Made by a program: the position numbers and the translations under genes. The notes beneath the pieces are model-generated. The model was not told the origin of the DNA. It did no database searches and saw only the letters and a program-made list of their open reading frames with translations. This document shows positions 33,712 to 42,618 of a stretch of 64,000 nucleotides of DNA, one piece after another. Source of the stretch: Occallatibacter gabretensis (GTDB lineage: Bacteria; Acidobacteriota; Terriglobia; Terriglobales; Acidobacteriaceae). Each line of letters starts with the position of its first letter. Positions within the stretch are counted from its first letter, which is position 1. The stretch is taken from NCBI RefSeq assembly GCF_001449115.1, contig NZ_LAIJ01000009.1:1432114-1496113 (forward strand). Direction: 5' to 3'.

Positions 33712-34864
33712 CGAATCTCTATCCGCCAAGCCCGCGAATCCAACTGCGGTTTTTCTTGACGCTCTCAAGCGCTGCAAAGCAGCTGGGCTCGTCTTACCGG
33801 AGCAGGTAAATATCTGGGCAAAAGAGCTCGAAGATGCAGCACAGATCCGCTCCCGCAGACTGTCCGAGCTCTTCAATGAAAATTCCGCACACATTCTTGA
33901 GGCCTTGATTCAGGTCGCTGACAATCGGTTCGACAAAAACAGACAGAATTCCTCGCTGCAGTCTGCGCTTAAGGAAATGGTCTCCCTGGCGGGTCTCAAG
34001 TTCATCGAGCCGAAAGAGGGCGCCCGATTGGATGACCTGCGGCACACGTCTTTGCGATCCATTCACGAGGCCGGACGCGAAGACGGAACCATCGCATCGG
34101 TCACCATTCGGGGACTGATGCGCCCGCCCAGCACGATCATTTTGAAGGCCCACGTAAATCATTTCGGCGGTACTAACGAGAAGAAGAATGCCGGCAATAA
34201 AAGCTGGCTCAAGGTCTTTGTCGGCGCGGCCGTTGCCGCCATCCTCGTCGTTACGGTCATTGCAGTGTGGCCTTCAAAGACAGCTACGCCGCAGATTCAA
34301 CAGAACAACACGGCGTGGGGGCATGTCATACAATTCAGCGACGCGACGGGCGGTGCGACGATTTACTACACCACCGACGGATCAACGCCGACTACTTCAT
34401 CCTTGCGTTATGACAACTACAACGGAGTCGGTGGACTTTCCGGAGGAACGACCGTCCGCGCCATCGCTAAGGCATCAGGGCACACCACCAGCAATGTGGC
34501 CGAGAGAACTGTTTACATAAGCGATGCGGAAGGCAGTTTTAACCGGGGCAAGTACTTCTACGACCACAGAAGATACATGCAGGCGCGCGAGCCGCTGAAG
34601 GCAGCATGTGACGGAAATTTTTCCCTGGCCTGCAACTATCTCGGCGCCATGTATGCCGAAGGCCAGGGCCTGTTCGGAGCGAATAATGCTGCGGCACACG
34701 TCTACTTTCAGAAAGCCTGCGATGCGGGCATTGCCACAGGCTGCACCAATCTAGGCGCTATCTATGAGCGCGTGGGAATGACCTCCGAGGCTCGCGATTC
34801 TTATAAAAGGGCCTGCGACAGCGGAAACGACAAAGGCTGCAATGCGCTGCGACGTCTTCCATAA
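33458..34864 (+). CDS. Fusion: unknown N-domain, GrpE-like domain, membrane helix, chitobiase-C-like domain, Sel1 repeats
   Basis: A 468-aa protein; ATG 33458 follows GGGGGA. Domains: residues 1-85, the duplicated unknown domain; ~92-238, the GrpE-like domain, close to the one at 30943-31650 (shares SRRL..LF..NSA.IL.A.IQVADN, TIRGLMRPP..IILKAHVN); ~250-270, a membrane helix (VFVGAAVAAILVVTVIAVW); ~290-352, a chitobiase/hexosaminidase C-terminal-like domain (IYYTTDGSTPTTSS, GTTVRAIAKASGH); ~358-468, two to three Sel1 repeats with paired Cys. The exchange factor would face the cytoplasm and the Sel1 part the periplasm. It reads as a physical bridge, and the fusion links the small upstream protein to GrpE function. 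Confidence 0.75.
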   Translation: MIDRLYRFRILREEPSKLIAAMDEANGAQVWLAPIQFDPSRRATQTKALLAVAETLKAEKFTANGRFYLVASSEAAARDLLSAALESLSAKPANPTAVFLDALKRCKAAGLVLPEQVNIWAKELEDAAQIRSRRLSELFNENSAHILEALIQVADNRFDKNRQNSSLQSALKEMVSLAGLKFIEPKEGARLDDLRHTSLRSIHEAGREDGTIASVTIRGLMRPPSTIILKAHVNHFGGTNEKKNAGNKSWLKVFVGAAVAAILVVTVIAVWPSKTATPQIQQNNTAWGHVIQFSDATGGATIYYTTDGSTPTTSSLRYDNYNGVGGLSGGTTVRAIAKASGHTTSNVAERTVYISDAEGSFNRGKYFYDHRRYMQAREPLKAACDGNFSLACNYLGAMYAEGQGLFGANNAAAHVYFQKACDAGIATGCTNLGAIYERVGMTSEARDSYKRACDSGNDKGCNALRRLP

Positions 34865-34901
34865 GCACTTCCATTTGGGCCCCCGAACTCAGGAGCCGGC
34901 A

Positions 34902-36668
34902 ATGCCAAATAAATACGTATTCGCCTTCGTTCTCGTTCTGCTTACGCTCGGCGGCTCCCTCGCCCACGCGCAGGATGAAGGACCCACCATCGATCCTCAT
35001 CCCAAGTCGTCGAATCCACACCCGCCAGGCAATCACCCGCAGGACCTGGTTCTCACTGTCACCTGCGATATGCCCTGCAAGTGGAGTCTGGACGGAATTC
35101 TCCAGGCTACCCTCCGCGGTCAGTCAGATACTGCGCGAATCCGTATCAGCAAGCATACGGTCACTGCGGAGTCTCTCGATGGATTGGATCATGCGACGCG
35201 CGAATTCACTGCGACCGATACAACTCCGGTGACCCAGCACATGTTTCTTGGTCCGGCACGGGAGGCCCGTTTTAAAGCCGCGAGAGATAGACAGGAGCAA
35301 CAGGACAAGGCCATCCGTGATGCTGCCACGCAGAAGACACGGCAACAGGCAGAATCGGATGGCAAAAGCGCCGAGACTGACTACGAGCAAAAAAACTACA
35401 GTGGCGCGGCTATCTTCGCCATTTCATCCTGCAATGCGGGGAACATAGTCGGCTGCCGCGTACTCGGGCTTCTTTACCTCACCGGGGAGTCTGTTCAGCG
35501 TAATTATCCCCGCGCCCGTGCGCTCTTCGAGCAGTCCTGCAAAGCGAATGATGTGCGCGCATGTAATGACGTTGGCTGGATGGCCATGCGCGATCTGGAC
35601 CAGCCTCATGACTACACAAAGGCTCGTACCTATACTTCTGCGGCATGCAACGCAGGTGAGATGCGCGGCTGCCTCAATTTCGGCGATCTTCTCGCAAATG
35701 GCCTCGGTGGCGACAAGGATGGCCCTCGCGCGCTCACGATGTACACCACAGCGTGCAATGGCGCATACATAGAAGGATGTGCTTATGAAGGAGAAGGCTA
35801 CGCAAACGGCTTAGGCGGATCACCGAACGCTCTTATGGCCCACGTCTATCTCGAAAAAGCCTGCAACGGAGCAAGCGACTACGGCTGCGCGTGGCTTGGC
35901 GTTCTTGTCGAAAACGAACACGATTTCGTCAAAGGGCGCGCTGTATTCGAAAAGGCCTGTAGTGGACAAGACGCGATAGGCTGTGTCGGAGCTGCGCAAG
36001 ATGCCATATTCGCTCGCGGCGGCGCGCGTGATCTTAGCAAGGCAAGAGCCGAGCTTCGCAAATCCTGCGACCTGGATAACACGTACGCCTGCAACACGCT
36101 TGGCGAAAACTACTCCCTCGACGCGCAACAGGACTTCAATCATGGCCTGGAACTGCTGCGCAAAGCATGCCGGGGTGACAACTACGACGGCTGTTTCGAT
36201 CTGGGTCTTGACTATGAGCTCGGTTACGGAACGACGGATGACCTTGCCCTCGCTCGTCAGGGGCTTCGCAAGTTCTGCCAAAAGCCGGACGACGACGCCT
36301 GTAAGGAACTTAACGTCCTGCATGACAACGTCACTTTTATCGCGGAACCATACTCCGAAGACGCGTACATAGCCTACGCCTCGCAATGTCAGGGTCTGAA
36401 CCTCATTGCCTGTGAGATTCTGGTCAAGCTCCCAGTGCAGAAAAACCTTCCATTATGGAGCAATGCCGCAGACACTTACCACACCGTGCAAAGTGCTCTT
36501 CTGGCTTCCTGCATTGCCGGAAATCCACGCGCGTGCGCCAGCCTGGGCGAGATATTCGACAAGGGATTAGGGATCTATCGGGACGCAAAGCTTGCCAGGT
36601 ATGAATTTGGAGTTGCCTGTAGTCATGGCCTGCGGGATGCATGCTTCCGGCAAAAACAGGTGCGCTGA
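34902..36668 (+). CDS. Secreted Cys-rich Sel1-repeat protein
   Basis: A 588-aa protein from ATG 34902 (AGGAG 6 bp upstream). Signal peptide 1-23 ends AHAQ. Residues ~45-125 are a PEGA-like beta domain (LVLTVTCDMPCKWSLDG). A charged helix (~130-170) follows, then about ten Sel1-type repeats of ~36 residues with Cys at fixed positions (KACNGASDYGCAWLG, KSCDLDNTYACNTLG), the pattern of Helicobacter Hcp-like proteins in which each repeat is disulfide-locked. Such solenoids bind other proteins or peptidoglycan fragments. It is last in the cluster and its repeats resemble those at the end of the preceding gene, so it may bind that protein outside the cell membrane. Confidence 0.8.
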   Translation: MPNKYVFAFVLVLLTLGGSLAHAQDEGPTIDPHPKSSNPHPPGNHPQDLVLTVTCDMPCKWSLDGILQATLRGQSDTARIRISKHTVTAESLDGLDHATREFTATDTTPVTQHMFLGPAREARFKAARDRQEQQDKAIRDAATQKTRQQAESDGKSAETDYEQKNYSGAAIFAISSCNAGNIVGCRVLGLLYLTGESVQRNYPRARALFEQSCKANDVRACNDVGWMAMRDLDQPHDYTKARTYTSAACNAGEMRGCLNFGDLLANGLGGDKDGPRALTMYTTACNGAYIEGCAYEGEGYANGLGGSPNALMAHVYLEKACNGASDYGCAWLGVLVENEHDFVKGRAVFEKACSGQDAIGCVGAAQDAIFARGGARDLSKARAELRKSCDLDNTYACNTLGENYSLDAQQDFNHGLELLRKACRGDNYDGCFDLGLDYELGYGTTDDLALARQGLRKFCQKPDDDACKELNVLHDNVTFIAEPYSEDAYIAYASQCQGLNLIACEILVKLPVQKNLPLWSNAADTYHTVQSALLASCIAGNPRACASLGEIFDKGLGIYRDAKLARYEFGVACSHGLRDACFRQKQVR

Positions 36669-36684
36669 AGTGCACCCTGTACCT

Positions 36685-36719
36685 GGGCTCCGGAGCTGAA
36701 TTGACGTATGCCGGAGCCC
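36685..36719. terminator. Inverted repeat ending the Hsp70/tubulin cluster
   Basis: GGGCTCCGG (36685-36693) and CCGGAGCCC (36711-36719) form a 9-bp GC-rich stem with a 17-nt loop, between the Sel1 gene stop and the convergent TonB-receptor stop. No T-run is seen, so termination may need Rho, or the hairpin may serve both directions. Confidence 0.4.
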
Positions 36720-36743
36720 CTGAGCCCATACAGAAGGCGACCG

Positions 36744-39017
36744 CTAGAACTGCCAGCGTACACCGGCCACGGGAAACGCCGGCATCTGATTGACCCGCAG
36801 CATGGGCAGGCCATCCAGGCTTGCCAGGCAGGCCGGAGTCTGGTTGCAGCGGTCCAGCCAGATGTAGCCTAGAAAATTTTTGCGATCCAGAATGTTCTGC
36901 GCCCCGCCGTAAAGATTCAACATGCTCCGGTGTATACGAAAGTCATGGTCAAAGGCGATATCTACGCGGTTGTATGCCGGGCCGCGCAACGCATTCACCT
37001 GGCTCAGGTCGTAGATGCCGCGATCCTGCGCGGCAGAGAGCGGAATGTCATAAGGCGTGTATGGCCGCCCCGTGGTGTAGCTGTCGCGCACGGAGAGGTT
37101 CCACTCGCCGGGCAGGCGATAATTCACAAGCGCATGGCCTATGAGCGGAATATCGTAATTGCCTGAGCGCAGCACGCCATCGAGCGCGGCATACTTCGAT
37201 CGCGAGTAAGTAAAGGAAGCAAGTGCGGAGAGGCGCGAGGCGAAGTGCCCGCGCAGCATTATTTCAATTCCGCTCGATTTACCGCTGCCGGATGAGGCAA
37301 GCGGCAGCCAAACAAACTGCTCGCCCGGCGTGTAGATCATGTTAGCCAGCATGAGGTTTGGATACTGCGTGCTCACCGGCTCGTTAAAGTAGCGCTTCCG
37401 ATAAACTTCCACGCTGAACGTCAGCGCGCTTGTACTCCACACATTGCCGCTCGCCGATAGTTGATCCACGCCGACAGGCTTGAGAAGCTGATTCTGCGAA
37501 TAGCTCAGCAGATCGATATACGCAGGGAGCTGCGCTGAACGACGCCACGCAGCATGAATTGCCTGATGATCATTAATGCGGAATCCCGCTCCGGCATGTG
37601 GCTCAAGCGCGCTCGCATGAGTCATACCATAGGTCTCTACACGCATTCCGGCAGCGGCCGTCCAGCGCAGACCAAGCGGTCCGGCTAACTCGGCGTAACT
37701 GCCTGTCTGCGTTGTGAGCGGAGAACTCTGAAAGCTGTCGGCGTCACTCCACGTTGGGTCGGGATTGAACGGAGACTGCGTTCCCGCAGGCTGGCTCACC
37801 GCGTAGTTGAGATTGACAATCTCGCTCGTCGATCCGACCGAGAGCAGCCACTTATGCACGTCGTGGCGTAGGTTGTAGGCGAGAGTCGTCATGCGGTCCA
37901 CGGTGTTTTCCGCATAGACCGGAGCGGTCGGCGTCTGGCAATTCTGCGCTCCGGAGGCCCGCTGATATACGCCGTTTACAAGCTGATCCTGTTGATTGAT
38001 CTCGAGTCCCTGCGAAGCATAACCCACCGTGAATTTCGAAACCGTGGTCGAATCATGCGTATGAAGCCACGTAAATCCACTTGTGGAACGCATCCCGCCG
38101 TACTCCGTGTCGATGTAGAGTGACTCCAGGTGATCGCCTGCGCAGGGCATAATAGCAATCGAATCGGCGCCGCTCAAATTAAGAAATGAGAGATGATCCG
38201 CCGCATCCGGAGACCACTCCAGATGCGCCATGCCGTTCGTGAAGATCGGAACGCCATCCAGTCCCAGATCGCTGGTAGCCAGATTCATCAGGCTGCGATC
38301 GGCGGAGAGTAGCAGATTGCCGCGCTCGCCAAGATGCCGCTCCCAGAATCCGCCCAGTCCCGCGATGCCAACGCTGACCTCGCTCGTTTCGAGCGCTTCA
38401 TCGTGCCGTGTCTGTATATCGATGAGGGAGGAGAGACGGCTGGAATACTGTGAGTCATACAAGCCCGGCTGCAGCGATACCTTGTCAATCGAGCTGGTGT
38501 TGAGCATGGGCGTGAAACCGCTCGTTGTCCCCTCCACGGCAAAGTGATTTATATATGGCGTCTCGAAGCCGTCTATCACATAGAGATTCTCTGAAGGATG
38601 CCCGCCGCGAACGAGGATGTCATTCATGGAATCGGAGTTGGCGCTGCCGGAAACCCCGGGCATCATCAGGAGATAGCGCGAGAAATCGCCGTAGGTTCCG
38701 GCTGAGGACTGAATATCGGCTCGCACTGCTTCTCGCGCCGGAGCGATATTGAGGTCGGAGAGATCGACGGCGTGTACCTCTACGCTGCTGGTGACTGTTC
38801 CAATAGCGCGCTTAGCCGTGGCCGGCGAAGCAGCCTCTCCCGATGCTGCGGGCTGAGGCGCTGCATCGTGCGAGGCCGGGACAGCTTTGTCTCCCAGTGC
38901 GTTGTAGGCGACGTTCCGTGGCTTTGGCTGTATGTCCTGCGCGGTTGCGAAAGTCATCGGGATGGCACAGGAAAGAAGTGCGAAATACAAAGGCAGAGAG
39001 AAATTTTGCGGACGCAT
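36744..39017 (-). CDS. TonB-dependent outer-membrane receptor
   Basis: A 757-aa protein. ATG 39017 is chosen because a GAGGA site lies 6-7 bp upstream and a signal peptide (MRPQNFSLPLYFALLSC...ATAQ) follows; the frame is open much further upstream without support. The plug region is seen around residues 100-220 (YLLMMPGV, DILVRGGHPSENLYVIDGFE, VSLQPGLYDSQYSSRLSSLI), followed by alternating beta strands and a C-terminal Phe (GVRWQF), as in 22-strand barrels. Substrate unknown. An XRE-type regulator gene lies upstream on the same strand. Confidence 0.85.
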   Translation of the reverse strand: MRPQNFSLPLYFALLSCAIPMTFATAQDIQPKPRNVAYNALGDKAVPASHDAAPQPAASGEAASPATAKRAIGTVTSSVEVHAVDLSDLNIAPAREAVRADIQSSAGTYGDFSRYLLMMPGVSGSANSDSMNDILVRGGHPSENLYVIDGFETPYINHFAVEGTTSGFTPMLNTSSIDKVSLQPGLYDSQYSSRLSSLIDIQTRHDEALETSEVSVGIAGLGGFWERHLGERGNLLLSADRSLMNLATSDLGLDGVPIFTNGMAHLEWSPDAADHLSFLNLSGADSIAIMPCAGDHLESLYIDTEYGGMRSTSGFTWLHTHDSTTVSKFTVGYASQGLEINQQDQLVNGVYQRASGAQNCQTPTAPVYAENTVDRMTTLAYNLRHDVHKWLLSVGSTSEIVNLNYAVSQPAGTQSPFNPDPTWSDADSFQSSPLTTQTGSYAELAGPLGLRWTAAAGMRVETYGMTHASALEPHAGAGFRINDHQAIHAAWRRSAQLPAYIDLLSYSQNQLLKPVGVDQLSASGNVWSTSALTFSVEVYRKRYFNEPVSTQYPNLMLANMIYTPGEQFVWLPLASSGSGKSSGIEIMLRGHFASRLSALASFTYSRSKYAALDGVLRSGNYDIPLIGHALVNYRLPGEWNLSVRDSYTTGRPYTPYDIPLSAAQDRGIYDLSQVNALRGPAYNRVDIAFDHDFRIHRSMLNLYGGAQNILDRKNFLGYIWLDRCNQTPACLASLDGLPMLRVNQMPAFPVAGVRWQF

Positions 39018-39398
39018 GGCAATCCTCGTTTCCTTGTCTGGCGCACGGGGGCGCGCAGGAGCTTGTATGAAGGCACGCAGCGAAAACGAAGGCACACGGA
39101 TGACTTTGGCCGGAAGGCAAGGCTCGGCGTTTGGGCACAGATTTCGTGTGGCCCGCGCAGGACGCGCAGGCATGACGCTGCATCTGATCAATGAAGGCTG
39201 GTCCGCCGCTTGTTTATGGATTTGTATGTTTTGGCGGAAAGCAGACTTGTCCATGCGTGATGCGCATGGAGTGCCACACCGCGGGTAGACCGATTAGAAA
39301 AATCTCAGATTCCCTGCCGCCTTGGATCGGAACGATCGAACCCGAAAGGATCGGATGGGGTTTGACAGGCGTGACACGAGCCGAGTCACTGCAGGCTT
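39018..39398. other. Intergenic region upstream of the TonB receptor
   Basis: 381 bp separating the receptor start from the stop of the regulator on the same strand. Open frames here lack ribosome sites. It should contain the receptor promoter; I see no clear boxes or repeats. Confidence 0.35.
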
Positions 39399-40103
39399 CT
39401 ACGGCTCATTCAGGATCAGCGCCACGCGGCCCACGATCAGATCGTTCGGTGTCTCATTCACTCCCACCTCGATCAACTCCACCGGAAACGCGATGCTGTG
39501 CGGACGCAGCACAAGCCGGTTGAGCTGAAAGTCCACATAGCGCAGCTTGAGCCGGGCATCGTGCCGCACGGCATACAGATTGGGCCGGTTGGCGCGATAA
39601 GGCAGAAGGGAGTTGTAATGCCGATCCAGCAGCACAAGCGCATTGGCCAGCACCAGCGGCTCCATGGCCTGCGCCTCCTGCGCGGAGATGGCCACGACCA
39701 CGAACCGCTGCCAGGCTTGACGCGACTTTGCAGGGCGCGACGGCGCGGCGCGCAGCATACCGCCCGGCAGGTGCAGCATAGATTGCACAGCGGAAGGACG
39801 CACATGCGGTTCAAAGAGTGCGGTTGTATGCGATACCACAGGCACAGCTCCGCTCTCCTCGCCTTCGCGATACTCCATGCGCCGCGATGGGGTGGCCAGC
39901 AGATCGGCGGCGGACATACTCTGCGCAGCCAGAATGCGATCCATCGCTTCCAGCGAAAGCTGCCGTCTTCCATGCAGAAAATTGGACAGGTGTGATTGTC
40001 CGAATCCCGTTTGCCGAGCAAGGAGGGAGACGCTGAGAGTGCCCCGTTGTATTCTCCGCTGCAATTCCATGCGGAGGCGCTCGTGCATTTGGGTGAAGTT
40101 CAT
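39399..40103 (-). CDS. XRE-type helix-turn-helix regulator
   Basis: A 234-aa protein. The N-terminal ~65 residues are a Cro/C1-type HTH (TLSVSLLARQTGFGQSHLSN, FLHGRRQLSLEAMDRILAA). A ~35-residue linker and a C-terminal domain of ~130 residues follow (FVVVAISAQEAQAMEPLVLA, PYRANRPNLYAVRHDARLKL, IAFPVELIEVGVNETPND). The last part has the spacing of a ligand- or S24-like beta domain, but I see no Ser/Lys dyad, so peptidase activity is not claimed. It lies upstream of the TonB receptor on the same strand. ATG 40103 is supported only by frame length. Confidence 0.75.
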   Translation of the reverse strand: MNFTQMHERLRMELQRRIQRGTLSVSLLARQTGFGQSHLSNFLHGRRQLSLEAMDRILAAQSMSAADLLATPSRRMEYREGEESGAVPVVSHTTALFEPHVRPSAVQSMLHLPGGMLRAAPSRPAKSRQAWQRFVVVAISAQEAQAMEPLVLANALVLLDRHYNSLLPYRANRPNLYAVRHDARLKLRYVDFQLNRLVLRPHSIAFPVELIEVGVNETPNDLIVGRVALILNEP

Positions 40104-40632
40104 CCTGTTGAAAATCCGCCGCCAGCAATAGGAGAAAAGGTCTCTCCTTTGCTGTAGGAAAACCTGTGCGGGCCGATTTCCCTTTATTGTCAGCGGAACC
40201 GCTGCGCATAGAGAAGTGGCGGAAAGATTTCGGCCTGGCGCTGTTGACGCTGGGGATACTGGCTTTTAGAGTAGCGCTACTTACCTCATAAAGGCTTGTG
40301 GTGCTACCACGTGCATATGATTCGCATCCGCGAAGTCGAGCGGTCTGTTCTCCATTTGTCTCTGGAGCGGCCCGATAGAAGAACGCCGGAGGGTGACGCA
40401 ACCATCCGGCAATCAACTCTCTGCCTTCAGGCCGGTCGCGGTGCTGCGGGTCGGCTATGCGGATTTACCAGATACTGCGCGCTATTGGTCATGACATTCA
40501 ACAAGAGAAAGCCGCCAGCGTTCCCCCATCGGGCCGTTAGAATCCCGAGTCGCATTGGCTGTTTCCCTCTACCCCGGCAAACAAACCGAACAACTAGATT
40601 CAGCTGGGTGCTCGACCTACGGAGAACTGGTC
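40104..40632. other. Divergent intergenic region with a 12-bp palindrome at 40270-40281
   Basis: 529 bp between the XRE-type gene and the zinc-ribbon gene. AGTAGCGCTACT (40270-40281) is a perfect palindrome and a possible operator for the XRE protein. Open frames here lack start-site support. No RNA gene seen. Confidence 0.35.
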
Positions 40633-40842
40633 ATGGAACTGCGCGTGCAATTGAAAGTTTGCGAAGGGTGCGGTTGCCTTTGGTATCGTACTCAAAACCT
40701 TGGGACTGTTTATTGCAGATCTTGTGAGACAAAACTTCTGGACTTTCCCGCGCCTGAAAGCAGAAAGAGGCGTGGACGTCCGGTGCGGAAGCCGGTGCTC
40801 AGCGTCTGGGCAGTGGCGGAAGCAGCAGGAGGTGTGCGATGA
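40633..40842 (+). CDS. Small zinc-ribbon protein
   Basis: A 69-aa protein from ATG 40633 with GGAGAA upstream. Cys10, 13, 15, 28 and 31 (VCEGCGCLW...VYCRSC) form a zinc ribbon, followed by a basic RKRRGRPVRK stretch reminiscent of an AT-hook. The next gene starts 4 bp before its end, so the pair is translationally coupled. Likely a nucleic-acid-binding partner of the sigma-4-like protein. Confidence 0.75.
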   Translation: MELRVQLKVCEGCGCLWYRTQNLGTVYCRSCETKLLDFPAPESRKRRGRPVRKPVLSVWAVAEAAGGVR

Positions 40843-41378
40843 GCGCAGCCCTGCAATTTCCAATCGTCTGGAGAGCCGCTACAGCTCCGGCATACTGGCC
40901 GGAAGAAGAAACAAACTTAGTCAGCAGTCAGGAGGAAGAGTTACCGGCGTCACTGCAGGTGGATTTTGCGGAAGACGCTGAGGAGGAATCAGAGCAGGAA
41001 GGCCCATCGGCCAGCCTGGCCTTCTACAGGAAACATACCGAGAGCCTTCTCCGGCGCTATCTGTATGTCTCCATGCAGGTGGCACGCACGCCATCGGCTA
41101 TGACAGAGCCGGTTGAACGTGGAAACGTCTCTCACCGCCGCCTCCGCACCTTTGAGGATGCCGTCATCTTCGTTCTCGACGTGGAAGCCTGCCTGGGCAA
41201 GCTCTCCGCTCTGGAGCGCATCCTCCTCAACCGGATCGTGCTTCAGGAGTACACGCAGTCTGAGGTCGCGGACATGCTTGGAATAAGCATTCGCGCCGTG
41301 AACTACAAACTGCCCGACGCGCTGGACCGCATGACGAGAGTGCTTCTCGACTCGGACCTGCTTCAGTTCACCTACTGA
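40839..41378 (+). CDS. Sigma-70 region 4-like protein
   Basis: A 179-aa protein. Residues ~40-60 are strongly acidic. A helical middle (~60-110) leads to a sigma-4/LuxR-like HTH (~120-168: LSALERILLNRIVLQEYTQS, EVADMLGISIRAVNYKLPDA). There is no recognisable sigma region 2, so it cannot be a complete sigma factor by itself; it may be a stand-alone DNA-binding subunit or anti-sigma-like partner. A strong terminator follows within 22 bp. Confidence 0.7.
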   Translation: MSAALQFPIVWRAATAPAYWPEEETNLVSSQEEELPASLQVDFAEDAEEESEQEGPSASLAFYRKHTESLLRRYLYVSMQVARTPSAMTEPVERGNVSHRRLRTFEDAVIFVLDVEACLGKLSALERILLNRIVLQEYTQSEVADMLGISIRAVNYKLPDALDRMTRVLLDSDLLQFTY

Positions 41379-41400
41379 AGCCGCGCGAAGGTGAAAAAGC

Positions 41401-41428
41401 AAATGGGGCGCGCTCTGCGCCCCATTTT
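41401..41428 (+). terminator. Rho-independent terminator
   Basis: AAATGGGGCGC (41401-41411) and GCGCCCCATTT (41417-41427) form a perfect 11-bp stem with a 5-nt loop, ending in TTTT. It closes the zinc-ribbon/sigma-4-like pair. Confidence 0.85.
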
Positions 41429-41529
41429 GTCGTCGTATGGACCCCTTGGTAATCCCCTCTGTTATCGTGGACAGGGCCTTCCGCAAGCGCTCTCTCAGAA
41501 GGCGAACCGAATTCGTCCCGAGGCATACC

Positions 41530-42618
41530 ATGCGCATTTTTTCTCGTTCCGTTGTTCGCCTGAGCTTGCTTGCGCCCGTCCTGCTTGTGCCATCTCTTCT
41601 CTCTGCGCAGCAACCCGCGCCAACCACAGAAGCAGATGCTCCCAAGCGCGACACCAGCTTCATTGATGCGCAAGGCACCGCGCATATCACGCGCGTGATT
41701 CCCGTGCCGGAAGACCTGAGCCCGCAGGCCCGCCTGATGCTTGGCCATGTGGATCTTGATCAGGGTCCGCCGCAGTCGCTCGCCGATCGCCGCAAGCTCA
41801 CCGATGAATACACCGCGCGGGCGCGCGTCGCATGGTCGCACCTGCTGCCCAATACGCTTGTCGACGACAAGATCGCAAGCGTTCCAGTGCACATCGTCAC
41901 GCCGGAGGGGATGCCCGAAGTCAACAAAGACAAGGTGCTGCTCTGCCTGCATGGCGGCGGCTTTAACTCCGATTCCGGCTCGTATACCGAATCGATTCCC
42001 ATCGCTGGCTACACAAAAATCAAGGTCGTCGCGGTCCTTTATCGTCTCGCGCCGGAGTCTCCATTTCCCGCAGCCGTGGATGACTCCGTGGCCGTTTACA
42101 AAGAGCTGCTCAAGACTTATAAGCCGGACCACATCATCATGTATGGCACATCGGCAGGAGCCATTCTCACGGCTGAAGTTGCGGTGAAGCTCAAGCAACT
42201 CGGCCTTCCCCAGCCCGCGGCACTCGGCATCTTCAGCGGCATGGGAGACTTCGCGCGCGCCGGCGACTCGACCGCCATCTACGCTCTGCGCGGTTTCTCC
42301 GGCCATCTCGACCCGCCCGATCCCAGCCACCATGGTGATACGTACGCAGGCTCAACCGATCTGAAGGATCCGGTTCTCTCGCCCATCTATGCGGATCTGC
42401 ATGGCCTGCCGCCAACGCTCTTCATCACCAGCGGCCGCGATATTCTGCTGAGCGGCACATCCAACCTTCACCGCGCCTTTCTGCGGGCGGGTATTGACGT
42501 GCGCCTTGTCGTCTTCGATGCGCTGCCGCATGCCTTCTGGTATGATCCGCGCCTGCCGGAAGCGATTGAAGCCAACCAGATGATGGCCGACTATTTTGTA
42601 AAAGCTCTGAAGAAATAG
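41530..42618 (+). CDS. Exported alpha/beta-hydrolase, HSL/family IV esterase type
   Basis: A 362-aa protein. ATG 41530 has GAGG 6 bp upstream and starts a signal peptide (MRIFSRSVVRLSLLAPVL...SAQQ). The family IV oxyanion motif LCLHGGGF and the nucleophile motif MYGTSAGAI (the GTSAG subgroup) are present, with the acid Asp in TSGRDILLSG and the catalytic His in ALPHAFWYD. The enzyme should hydrolyse short- to medium-chain esters in the periplasm or outside. The next gene is 157 bp downstream and probably separate. Confidence 0.85.
   Translation: MRIFSRSVVRLSLLAPVLLVPSLLSAQQPAPTTEADAPKRDTSFIDAQGTAHITRVIPVPEDLSPQARLMLGHVDLDQGPPQSLADRRKLTDEYTARARVAWSHLLPNTLVDDKIASVPVHIVTPEGMPEVNKDKVLLCLHGGGFNSDSGSYTESIPIAGYTKIKVVAVLYRLAPESPFPAAVDDSVAVYKELLKTYKPDHIIMYGTSAGAILTAEVAVKLKQLGLPQPAALGIFSGMGDFARAGDSTAIYALRGFSGHLDPPDPSHHGDTYAGSTDLKDPVLSPIYADLHGLPPTLFITSGRDILLSGTSNLHRAFLRAGIDVRLVVFDALPHAFWYDPRLPEAIEANQMMADYFVKALKK

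Noticed and set aside
39399..40103. S24 (LexA/C1-type) peptidase in the XRE-type regulator
   Set aside because: No Ser/Lys dyad or cleavage-site context could be found in the C-terminal domain.
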